Assembly: GCA_017458005.1 (NCBI GenBank)
Contig: JAFTGH010000002.1
Coordinates: forward strand, 46,441 to 110,440
Reading direction: 5' to 3'
Source of the DNA: Prevotella sp.
GTDB lineage: Bacteria > Bacteroidota > Bacteroidia > Bacteroidales > Bacteroidaceae
Length of the DNA stretch: 64,000 bases
This document shows positions 56,321 to 64,000 of this stretch, piece after piece (position 1 is the first letter of the stretch; the number at the start of each line of letters is the position of its first letter). Under the pieces are notes generated by a model that was not told where the DNA came from, ran no database searches, and saw only the letters and a list, made by a program, of their open reading frames with translations. A program made the translations under genes and the position numbers.

Positions 56321-58999
56321 ATGAGAAAACTATTATTACTGCTACTGCTAACAAGTGTCGGCAGTATAGCCTCCGCTCAGGAGAAAGACTCTACGAGAGT
56401 GAGTGTCGGCTATGCAGATGGAAATGAGATAACAACGGCTGGAGCCGTCGATAAAGTGACAGAGTCCCGTATGAACAAGGGTCTGGTCACCAACTCCCTA
56501 GACGCATTGAGTGGACAGTCGGCTGGTGTGCAGATTCAGACAGGTAGTAACCAAGAGGCTATGATCAATGCGGTACGAGTACGTGGTACCACCTCTTTGA
56601 CAGGTGGTAATGATCCATTGGTGATTATCGATGGCGTACAGAGCGACATCACGACATTGTCGACCATCTATCCTGCGGATATTGAGAGTTTCACCATTCT
56701 GAAGGATGCCTCTGAGACGGCACAGTATGGTAGCCGTGGCGCTTCTGGTGTCATCCAGGTTGTCACCAAGAAAGGTAAAGGAGGTAAGTTCCATATCGCA
56801 TATAATGGTAGTATCGGTTTTGAGAGTATCTACAAAAACATGAAGATGCTGAATGGGCATCAGTTCAGAGATGCCGCCAAGCAGTTAGGGGTGAACATCA
56901 TCGACAATGGATATGACACGGACTTCACGAAGTCACCCACCCGTACTGGCTTTGTCCAGAACCACCATATTGCCTTTGGAGGTGGTAACGAGTCGGCTTA
57001 CTACCGCACCTCTATCGGAGTGATGGACCACGAGACGGTCATCAAGAACAACAGATACCGCAACTATACTGTGAAACTGGATGTTACACAACTTGCCTTC
57101 GACCATCACCTGACAGTAGACTTGGGTGTTTTCGGCTCCTTGCAGAAGAACAATTACATCCCCTTCTCGCAGAAACTCTTCTACTCTGCCGCCACCTTCA
57201 ACCCCACTTTCCCTGACGGGAAGAATGCGGATGGTAGTTACGGACAAGTAACGGAGGCGTTATGGATCAACAACCCTAACTCCCTGTTGGAGATGCAACA
57301 GGACGAGGACAATGGACATTTCAATGCCCACCTGAAGATGACGGCTGACTTAGGCTATGGTCTGACGCTCTCCGGCTTTGGCAGTTTCTCGTATAATAAT
57401 ATCAATGGTGACCACTACTATCCCACTTTTGTCTGGAATTACGGTGAGGCATATCGCAGTGAGGCAAAGACAGAGGAGATTCTCAGTAATATCTCTTTAA
57501 ACTGGCAACGGGATTTTCAGAGGCATCACATCGACCTGCTTGCCTTGGGCGAATACCAATACCAGAAAATGAAGGGTTTCCATGTCACTGCCTCTAAGTT
57601 CTCTACGGATGCCTTTGGCTATAACAACATTTCCGCTGGTGCTGTCAGGGCATGGGAGGGAACCGACTCCTATATGGAGGAGAACCGCATGAAATCTTTC
57701 CTCTTCCGTGCTCAGTATGTCTATAACAATCTCTACACCCTGACTGTCAATGCCCGCACTGACGGCTCTTCGAAAGTCGGCAAGAACCACCGCTGGGGCT
57801 TCTTCCCTTCCGTATCCTTGGCTGCTATCCTGATAGAGAACGGACAATTGAAATGGGGTAACAGGATGTCAGACCTCGGATGGATCGAGAAACTGAAACT
57901 GCGTATTGGCTATGGAAAGAGTGGTAACATCGGTGCTATCGACTCCTACCTGTCACAGCAACTGATACAGCCTAATGGTATCGTACCTGTCAACGGCTCT
58001 CCTGCCACTACACTGGGGATTATCCGTAATGCCAACCCCGACCTGCGCTGGGAGATCAAACGTACCTTCAATATCGGTGTCGACCTCGCCTTCTGGAACA
58101 ACCGAATTATGCTGACAGCGGATTTCTATACGTCGAGGACATCGGACATGTTATATAATTATCAGGTGAGTGTTCCACCGTTTACCTACGACCACTTGCT
58201 TGCCAACCTTGGCAAGATGCGTAACAGTGGTCTGGAGATTGGTTTTGGCATTACCCCCTTGTGCACCAAGAACATGGAACTGAACATCAATATGAACTGG
58301 ACGTTCGAGCGTAACAAACTCGTCACCTTGAATGGTGAGTATAATGGTCAGTTGCTGACAGCACCAGAGGTGGCAGGTCTCGCTTCCCTCTATGGAGCAG
58401 GATTCCATGGCGCCAGTGATGCCTGTTTCCAGATTGTAGGACAGCCGCTGGGCGTGTTCTACTTGCCTCATTGTAAAGGACTGGTGCCTAACAGTAACGG
58501 TGGTTATGAGTACGACATCACCGATGAGAGTTATATCTGTGGACAGGCTACGCCAAAGGCAATGATGGGTTCTAACATCGCCTTCCGCTATAAGCAATGG
58601 GATGTCACGATGCAACTGAACGGTGCCTTCGGACACCATATCTATAATGGCACGTCCCTCTCCTATATGAACATGCTGTCACTGCCTAACTATAACGTGA
58701 TGCAGGGTGCACCTGAGAGGAACATCCAAGACCAGACGATCAGTGACTACTGGTTGGAGAAAGGCGACTATGTGAACATCGATTATGTGACTATTGGATG
58801 GAATGTGCCCATCCGTTCCAAGTATGTCAAGAACTTGCGTCTGTCATGCTCTGTCAATAATCTCGCTACCATCACTGGTTATAGCGGTCTCACGCCGATG
58901 ATCAACTCCTCAGTGGTCAATGCCACCTTGGGTGTCGACGACAAACGTAGTTTCCCCGTCTATCGCTCCTATACCTTCGGACTCAATATTCAATTCTAA
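56321..58999 (+). CDS. SusC/RagA-type TonB-dependent outer-membrane transporter
   Basis: This 892-residue protein has a signal peptide (ending ASA, about 19), a plug domain (about 45-165, with PLVIIDGV and GASGVIQVVTKKGK) and a C-terminal barrel ending in SYTFGLNIQF. It lacks the usual N-terminal carboxypeptidase-like domain, so it is about 100 residues shorter than most SusC proteins. It imports an unknown ligand together with the SusD partner 12 bp downstream. No glycan enzyme or regulator is next to the pair. Confidence 0.93.
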   Translation: MRKLLLLLLLTSVGSIASAQEKDSTRVSVGYADGNEITTAGAVDKVTESRMNKGLVTNSLDALSGQSAGVQIQTGSNQEAMINAVRVRGTTSLTGGNDPLVIIDGVQSDITTLSTIYPADIESFTILKDASETAQYGSRGASGVIQVVTKKGKGGKFHIAYNGSIGFESIYKNMKMLNGHQFRDAAKQLGVNIIDNGYDTDFTKSPTRTGFVQNHHIAFGGGNESAYYRTSIGVMDHETVIKNNRYRNYTVKLDVTQLAFDHHLTVDLGVFGSLQKNNYIPFSQKLFYSAATFNPTFPDGKNADGSYGQVTEALWINNPNSLLEMQQDEDNGHFNAHLKMTADLGYGLTLSGFGSFSYNNINGDHYYPTFVWNYGEAYRSEAKTEEILSNISLNWQRDFQRHHIDLLALGEYQYQKMKGFHVTASKFSTDAFGYNNISAGAVRAWEGTDSYMEENRMKSFLFRAQYVYNNLYTLTVNARTDGSSKVGKNHRWGFFPSVSLAAILIENGQLKWGNRMSDLGWIEKLKLRIGYGKSGNIGAIDSYLSQQLIQPNGIVPVNGSPATTLGIIRNANPDLRWEIKRTFNIGVDLAFWNNRIMLTADFYTSRTSDMLYNYQVSVPPFTYDHLLANLGKMRNSGLEIGFGITPLCTKNMELNINMNWTFERNKLVTLNGEYNGQLLTAPEVAGLASLYGAGFHGASDACFQIVGQPLGVFYLPHCKGLVPNSNGGYEYDITDESYICGQATPKAMMGSNIAFRYKQWDVTMQLNGAFGHHIYNGTSLSYMNMLSLPNYNVMQGAPERNIQDQTISDYWLEKGDYVNIDYVTIGWNVPIRSKYVKNLRLSCSVNNLATITGYSGLTPMINSSVVNATLGVDDKRSFPVYRSYTFGLNIQF

Positions 59000-59011
59000 A
59001 TATATCGTAAG

Positions 59012-60565
59012 ATGAAAAAGATCTATTCCGCTATCATACTACTGTCTGTACTGACCAGTTGCTCTCTGGATGAGACCCCGCGAGACCAGATTCCCGAGGA
59101 AGAGGCGTATACCTCCGCCTCGACACTGTATCTGAATACGGTGGCTACTTTGTATAACTATATAGGTGGAAGCACGGACGGGCAAGGACTGCAAGGCACC
59201 TGCCGAGGTATCTACGACCTGAACACCTTCGGCAGCGACGAGGCGATGCTGCCAACCCGTGGCGGCGACTGGTACGACGGTGGTCTGTGGCAGGCGATGT
59301 ACAAGCACTCATGGGCAGCGGGGCATGACCTTCCCAAGAACGCTTGGGTCTATCTCTATCAGGTCATCACACTCTGCAACCGCTCGTTGGAGATTCTTAA
59401 CCAATATAAAAACCTGACCACAGAGACGCAACACACGGCATGGCGTGCCGAGGTGCAGGTGCTCCGTGCCATCTACTACTGGTATTTGATTGACCTGTTT
59501 GGGGATGTTCCCCTTGTCACGTCAAGTGATGCCTCGATGAACCAAGTGACAAGGGAAAAACGTGCTGTCGTCTTCGACTTCATCGTCAAGGAACTGACGG
59601 AGACCCGTAAGAGCCTCAGTTTGGAGAACAGCACCAAGAGAGGGGACTTCTATGGACGCATCACCTATCCTGTATGCACATTTGTCCTCGCCAAACTGAT
59701 GCTCAATGCCAATATCTACACAGGAAAGACGCAGGATACCTATTATGAGGACTGTATTGAATACTGTAACGAATTGGAGAATCTGGGATATGCGCTGGAA
59801 GAGCAGTACTCGGATAACTTCATCGTGTATAACGAGAACTCTCAGGAGAATATCTTCGTCATACCCATGGACAGGGACTTGTACAGCAACCAACAACAGA
59901 ACCTCTACCGCAGTTACCACTACCGCCATGCGGCAGCCTATGGCTTCACGGCGGAGAATGGCTCTTGTGCCACCAAACGTACCTTGGAGATTTTCGGCTA
60001 CGGAACAGAAGAAGAGGACATTCGTTTTAGCATGAATTACTATGCTGGTATTCTCTACGACTTAAACGGTGATATCATTAAAGACCGTACTGGTAATCCG
60101 CTCATCTACTATCCCAAGGAAGTGGAGATGGATCTGAGCGGTTCTCCGTATGTCGAGACGGCTGGAGCACGTATGCACAAATACGAGGTGGACAAGAACG
60201 CTACCAAGGATGGCAAGTTGATGGACAACGATATCGTGCTCTTCCGTTTTGCCGACGTCTTGTTGATGCGTGCCGAGGCGAAGTACCGCATTGGGAAAGA
60301 TGGACAGGAAGACTTCGACCGTGTTCGCCATCGTGTAGGAATGGAGTCACGTCCCGTCAACCTCGACAACCTATTGGATGAGCGACTGTTGGAACTCTGT
60401 TGGGAAGGCTGGCGTCGCCAAGACCTCATCCGCTTTGGCAAATACGAGTCTCTCTACGAGGGTGCTGATAAAGTCGATGAGAGTGACGGACATACCACTG
60501 TCTTCCCCATCCCTGCCGATGTCCGAGCCTTGAATCAGAATTTGACACAGAATCCTGGATATTAG
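59012..60565 (+). CDS. SusD/RagB-type outer-membrane lipoprotein
   Basis: This 517-residue protein has a lipobox LLSVLTSCS (Cys17). It has the helical SusD body, with TLCNRSLEILNQY, AEVQVLRAIYYWYLIDLFGDVPLV and, near the end, LLDERLLELCWEGWRRQDLIRFG, all typical of the family. SusD forms the lid over SusC and binds the ligand. It ends in a gene-free, repeat-rich stretch with no clear terminator. Confidence 0.93.
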   Translation: MKKIYSAIILLSVLTSCSLDETPRDQIPEEEAYTSASTLYLNTVATLYNYIGGSTDGQGLQGTCRGIYDLNTFGSDEAMLPTRGGDWYDGGLWQAMYKHSWAAGHDLPKNAWVYLYQVITLCNRSLEILNQYKNLTTETQHTAWRAEVQVLRAIYYWYLIDLFGDVPLVTSSDASMNQVTREKRAVVFDFIVKELTETRKSLSLENSTKRGDFYGRITYPVCTFVLAKLMLNANIYTGKTQDTYYEDCIEYCNELENLGYALEEQYSDNFIVYNENSQENIFVIPMDRDLYSNQQQNLYRSYHYRHAAAYGFTAENGSCATKRTLEIFGYGTEEEDIRFSMNYYAGILYDLNGDIIKDRTGNPLIYYPKEVEMDLSGSPYVETAGARMHKYEVDKNATKDGKLMDNDIVLFRFADVLLMRAEAKYRIGKDGQEDFDRVRHRVGMESRPVNLDNLLDERLLELCWEGWRRQDLIRFGKYESLYEGADKVDESDGHTTVFPIPADVRALNQNLTQNPGY

Positions 60566-60649
60566 TTCACATCCTTTGTAAAACGAATCGTTTGAACGTT
60601 ACATTCGACCCGTTTGTGGCTTACATTCACCTTGAAAGAGAGAGTGTCA

Positions 60650-60905
60650 AATCATTCCCATGCTTGGAAAGAGCATTCCGGATGCCTCGGAAGTCTCTTT
60701 CCGATATCTCAAATAGGTAGTTTCGAGGCATTGGGAACAACTCTTCCAGATATCCGGAGAGGTGATTCCAGGCATCGGAGTAATCAAGTGCCTGTAGAAT
60801 TTTGAACGAATTTCGAAAAACTACTCCCCTACTCCCGTCATATGCCTCAACCCTCGATAAATAAAGGACGCAAGGCACGGGAGTAGTTGCTCCAACTACT
60901 CCCGT
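60650..60905. repeat. Repeat cluster after susD
   Basis: Within 60660-60790, TTCCnGATATC-type and GATGCCTCG/CGAGGCAT-type segments recur in both directions. GGAAAGAG (60665) and CTCTTTCC (60690) form one such pair. A perfect hairpin with a 13-bp stem ACGGGAGTAGTTG pairs 60877-60889 with 60893-60905 around a 3-nt loop. A frame on the minus strand here has no recognisable content. Confidence 0.78.
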
Positions 60906-60923
60906 ACTACTCCCTTTTTACCA

Positions 60924-60995
60924 TGAAGTGCACCCCAAAAGTTGGACACAAAGAATGGAGATTAATTTATGAAAAGACATTCATCTAACCTCTGT
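60924..60995 (+). mobile_element. IS3-family end remnant
   Basis: TGAAGTGCACCCCAAAAGTT, then GGACAC, resembles the terminal inverted repeat of IS150-group IS3 elements. An ATG at 60969 starts MKRHSSNLC and stops, like a cut-off OrfA start. The rest of the element is absent. Confidence 0.6.
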
Positions 60996-61025
60996 TAAGG
61001 GAGTTGTTCATCCGAAAACGGGAGG

Positions 61026-61060
61026 AGGACGGGAGTAGTAGAATCTTCTACTCCCGTCCT
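61026..61060. repeat. Hairpin of the ACTCCCGTC repeat family
   Basis: A perfect 13-bp stem AGGACGGGAGTAG pairs 61026-61038 with 61048-61060 around a 9-nt loop. Related ACTCCCGT segments occur at about 60828, 60877-60905 and 61080-61110. Farther on, 61166-61249 holds TCGAAGGTAC and ACGAAGCC segments in inverted pairs. No gene is seen between 60565 and 61342. Confidence 0.82.
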
Positions 61061-61281
61061 GAAACGCCCTGTACATCGGCATTTCAGAAGAAAAAGGGAG
61101 TATGGGAGTAGATATTTCAAAATCCTTTTTTCTGCGCCATTTTACAAAGGCGCCTCCTCCTTGCCACGAAGCCCGTACCTTCGAGGGCAGGATGTGCCGC
61201 CTTCGAGGGTCGAAGGTACGGCCTTCGAAGGGAGGATGTAGGGGCTTCGTCCGTAAACAGTCAAAATAATTCGTTAAAATA

Positions 61282-61338
61282 TTTGGCAATCCCAAAAATT
61301 ATTTCTACTTTTGTGAACTGAAAATACAAATTATTGGG
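61282..61338 (+). promoter_or_regulatory. AbiE promoter with flanking inverted repeat
   Basis: TTTG (61282-61285), a 20-nt spacer and TACTTTTG (61306-61313) form the promoter. CCCAAAAATT (61291-61300) and AATTATTGGG (61329-61338) make an inverted repeat with one mismatch around the -7 box and start site. AbiEi antitoxins are known to repress their own promoters at such repeats. Confidence 0.68.
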
Positions 61339-61341
61339 AGT

Positions 61342-61920
61342 ATGAGTTCACGGACCAATCTATTGCAAACCATCTTGACAAGCCCCAGAACTGTATTTAA
61401 TGTACAGTCTCTGATGATGATGACGGGCAGTGACGATAACCAGAGGCTGACTAAGTCGCTTCACTATTATGTTGCCGATGGGAAAATACTGAACCCCAGA
61501 AGAGGAATATACACCAAATTGAAGTATAATGAGCAGGAAATGGCTTGCAGCCTGTTCCGCCCCTCCTATATCTCACTTGAGTATGTGTTGGGACGCGCTG
61601 GGGTCATCTTCCAGTGGGACGATACCATCAGCAGTGTCAGTTATCTCAGCCGACAGATTGAAATAGACGGCAGGCAATATCTCTTCCGAAAGATCAATCC
61701 TGAATTGTGGGTAGGCATGGAAGGTATTGAGCAGCGGGATAATGTGGCGATGGCATCTGCGGAACGAGCCTTCTTGGACATGGTGTACTTGAGTGCGGGG
61801 AACTGCTATTTCGACAATCTTCACCCGCTCTCCATCAAGAAGATCCGTGAATTGCTGCCCCTGTATCGATCCCCTATACTTAATGAACGAGTAGCCAGAC
61901 TGATGAACATCAAACTATGA
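61342..61920 (+). CDS. AbiEi-family antitoxin (type IV toxin-antitoxin)
   Basis: This 192-residue protein has an N-terminal winged-helix part: TVFNVQSLMMMTGS, then LHYYVADGKILNPRRGIY. The AbiEi body continues with YISLEYVLGRAGVI and SAERAFLDMVYL. It should repress its own promoter and neutralise an AbiEii nucleotidyltransferase. The partner gene 6 bp downstream is broken, so this antitoxin is orphaned. The frame itself is intact. Confidence 0.85.
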   Translation: MSSRTNLLQTILTSPRTVFNVQSLMMMTGSDDNQRLTKSLHYYVADGKILNPRRGIYTKLKYNEQEMACSLFRPSYISLEYVLGRAGVIFQWDDTISSVSYLSRQIEIDGRQYLFRKINPELWVGMEGIEQRDNVAMASAERAFLDMVYLSAGNCYFDNLHPLSIKKIRELLPLYRSPILNERVARLMNIKL

Positions 61921-61926
61921 AATAAT

Positions 61927-62492
61927 ATGGATAAGCAAAAGCACAAATTGTATATGGCGCAGATATTGAGCCTGATCTATAAAGACAAAGACCTCTGTAA
62001 CGTATTAGGGTTTAAGGGAGGAACTGCCTTGATGTTCTTTCATGGTTTGCCAAGATTTTCAACAGACCTTGACTTGAACCTGTTAGATGCTGACAGGTTG
62101 GACATTGTATATAATAAGGTGCGTAATATCCTACTACGCTTTGGTATCATCGATGATGAAGCCAAGAAAAACTACGGACCAATCTTGGTATTGAACTATG
62201 GAAAAGGCTCTCTCCGCGCGATGTCTTTGATGTCTGTTTTTTCTTGCAGAAGAAGCATGCTAGCATTAATGAGCAAATCATCTTAGAAAGAACAGGGAAG
62301 ACAGTTTCAGACTATGCAGCATGGTGCGCTCAGCGAGTTCGTGAGGCAAGTCCAAAACTCCTGATGCAGGGACTTGGCGAGGTCATTGATGACACTCGTA
62401 CAAAGAACTTTGTGAAAACAAGGCTCATAGAAGAAACAGCCCAGGCGTTAGAACTGTTTTCTGCCTTCCCACAGATATGTGATACCTGCTGA
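61927..62492 (+). pseudogene. AbiEii-family toxin gene with internal deletion and frameshift
   Basis: The first part encodes GFKGGTALMFFHGLPRFSTD, then LDLNLL: the nucleotidyltransferase motif GGTAL plus the catalytic D-x-D. After GKGS (about 62208) the frame jumps. From 62217 the second frame reads RDVFDVCFFLQKKHASINEQ, the family's late RD motif, and continues to 62492. In intact relatives a long segment lies between these motifs, so roughly 60-90 codons are missing. The stop codon is supplied by the repeat that begins at 62486. Confidence 0.82.
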
Positions 62493-62634
62493 CTTAGAGT
62501 CAACAGATCTGTTGACTTAGAGTCGGCAACCCTGTCGACTGGAGTCAGCAGACCTGTCGACTGGAGTCGACAACCGATTAGAATGCTTCCAACAACTGAT
62601 TACAACGGCACTTCACATCGAATACACAGGGACT
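62486..62634 (+). repeat. Composite palindromic repeat element, copy B
   Basis: Four units of about 23 bp carry the cores CTGACTTAGAGTCAAC, GTTGACTTAGAGTC, GTCGACTGGAGTC and GTCGACTGGAGTCGAC. They are followed by GAATGCTTCC and two degenerate 22-bp units (ACAACGGCACTT and ACACAGGGACTA). This is the left half of copy A at 21194-21483 in the same order. The element stops just before a terminator of the facing gene. Confidence 0.87.
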
Positions 62635-62647
62635 AATAAATGCAAAA

Positions 62648-62676
62648 GATGGCACCTACAGAACGCAGATGCCATC
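62648..62676 (-). terminator. Terminator of the BspA-like gene fragment
   Basis: A 7-bp stem pairs GATGGCA (62648-62654) with TGCCATC (62670-62676). On the minus strand TTTTG follows. Confidence 0.65.
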
Positions 62677-62698
62677 CTTTTAGAGATGTTCAATCAAG

Positions 62699-63880
62699 TT
62701 ACTTTACTATCACCTTACGACCGTTGATGATATACACACCCTTAGGCAGTCCGTCAAGTACATGTTTATCCTCACCTTGCTTGATCAACGTACCAGAGAG
62801 AGAATACACTCTTACATTACCATACGTCTCTTTGTTCAATGATGGCAATCTCAACATACCCGTAGTATTTTCATCCTCAAAGATATAGATGTATCGAGAG
62901 GCAGATTCATTCCCACCTGTAGTCATATAGGCTTCAAAGGGACGAACGGGGCGCAAGCCACTCACGAAGGTACTACCCTCTTTTAGAGAATTCTCTGTAT
63001 TCTTACTCCACTGATTATTGACATTCAGCGCATAGATGTTCTGTGCCGCATCTTGGTTCAGGTAATTGGGAACAAAAGTCCTGTCACCGCTCTTACTGCT
63101 TGGCATATTGTCTGATGCCTTTATCTCCACATTAGTCGCAGCAAACACAACATTTCCCTTGATGTTATATGTAGCATCATAATACTCGTTATTAGGCATA
63201 CAAATGATATAAGGTGTATTAGCCTTAATCGCCGTTGCCGTTTTCCATCCTTCGCTCTCCAGTGAGTAGAGCCAGAAAGGACGCTGACCGCTGCCTACAC
63301 TCCAAGACGCATAAGGCACCAATGCCTCACCAGATTCACGTGTGACAGTATTCACGTTGAATGGTAGTACTATGGTTTCCCATCCTTGGCAGACGTCCAA
63401 GCCGGATGTCATTCCGTAGTGATGCTCATAGTGAACGCTCTTTGCTGTAAATGCACGTGGACAATAGAAGTTATTACCACTCTCTGCATCTGTCAGGGTG
63501 ATGGCATCAGCCTCACCATTCACGATGACATTCTTGATGTCAGCAGGGGCGTAACTCTTATCTTTCACGTATAGCAACAAATTAGGATTGCTGACAGTTT
63601 CGTTGAAAGCGAAATCTGGTTCCCATATTATTGCTGCCAATGCGGTACACAACTTTAAAACTCCTTTCCCAAATGTCTTTACATTTTTGGAAATGTGGAT
63701 GGATGTTAAACTTTTACAGCCATGAAAAACAGAAGAACCTATTTCTTCTATATTATTCCCAATTACTATATGTTTCAATCCACTTTCTTCAAATGCCCCA
63801 TCCTCAATGATTGTAAGCGTATGTGGGAATATTATAGAGGTTAGATCGGTACAGCCATTGAATGCTTTAAATATTGATAA
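62699..63880 (-). pseudogene. BspA-like surface protein gene, 5' part missing
   Basis: The reading frame is open from 63880, directly after an in-frame TGA at 63881-63883, down to 62699. It encodes about two LRR_5 repeats (AFNGCTDLTSI, then SVFHGCKSLTSIHI), a beta-rich middle and the tail LPKGVYIINGRKVIVK, matching the protein at 23447-25186. There is no signal peptide and no plausible start; TTG 63778 is only an in-frame codon. The 5' side ends at sequence that looks like an insertion-sequence end, so insertion probably truncated it. Confidence 0.78.
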
Positions 63881-64000
63881 TCAGCGCTTTGTACTTTAAA
63901 AGGTAGAAAAGTGACTCTACTCGTACTTTGGTATGCTTTTCAAGTAATTATTTAACAATTTTAACCTTCTATAACTATGCGTGAATTCAATCGGCAACTA
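63881..64000 (+). mobile_element. Left end of a probable insertion sequence, running off the window
   Basis: A/T-rich non-coding sequence (63881-63976) follows the truncated BspA-like frame. An ATG at 63977 then starts MREFNRQL and reaches the window edge. The start resembles the N-terminus of Bacteroidales DDE transposases, but eight residues are too few for a family call. Inverted ends and target duplications cannot be checked. Confidence 0.45.

Noticed and set aside
60627-60878. 83-residue minus-strand protein
   Set aside because: It consists of inverted-repeat sequence, has no start context and no recognisable domain.
61008-61295. 95-residue minus-strand protein
   Set aside because: It is made of hairpin repeats (ACTCCCGTC and GAAGGTAC families) and overlaps the abiE promoter.

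Overview
The window looks like a chromosomal segment of a Prevotella-like member of the Bacteroidales. The evidence is a promoter grammar of TTTG, 19-20 nt, then TAnnTTTG, which occurs more than fifteen times; an F-type ATP synthase operon in the Bacteroidetes order (atpD-C-x-B-E-F-H-A-G); a SusC/SusD pair; BspA-type leucine-rich-repeat surface proteins; a 290-residue primary sigma factor; and a tRNA gene without an encoded CCA. The assignment rests on gene content and sequence style, not on a database search.

Left part, 1-19.8 kb: tgt (cut by the window edge) and lon on the minus strand, then an HU-like/SPOR membrane protein and an FHA protein. On the plus strand follow an omega-amidase, an NhaD antiporter, pfkA and the nine-gene ATP synthase operon. 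Behind a strong terminator come four secreted-protein genes, including a caspase-fold peptidase.

19.8-32 kb is accessory and regulatory. It holds a DUF4143 ATPase, a composite palindromic repeat, a DUF3791/DUF3990 (ADP-ribosyltransferase-like) cassette and a RelE-type toxin-antitoxin pair. On the minus strand there is a short AraC regulator, a BspA-like protein and a 59-residue peptide. Next is a membrane-anchored TPR/AraC regulator downstream of a Dcu C4-dicarboxylate transporter, of which the short AraC gene is a partial duplicate. tRNA-Lys, a membrane pyrophosphatase and an acidic-tailed unknown protein follow.

32-42.9 kb: rarA and a TRIC-type channel face an iron alcohol dehydrogenase. 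Then comes the strangest stretch. A gene-free, repeat-rich region carries mirrored CGATGAC repeats around an AT-rich core. It precedes two unknown genes and a predicted primase/ATPase (BT4734-like plus DUF3987), whose own coding sequence contains a third copy of the same repeat. A single-chain restriction-modification enzyme with a ~290-nt, highly structured leader and an orphan antitoxin-like gene close the block.

42.9-60.6 kb is mostly core: rpoD, a DUF5686 outer-membrane protein, an AddAB-like helicase-nuclease pair, MFS/panB/HAD, a DMT transporter and truA, and a SusC/SusD pair with no neighbouring glycoside hydrolase. 60.6-64 kb is a decay zone: nested repeats, an IS3 end, an AbiEi antitoxin whose AbiEii toxin has an internal deletion, a second copy of the composite palindromic repeat, and a BspA-like gene cut at its 5' side by what looks like an insertion sequence running off the window.
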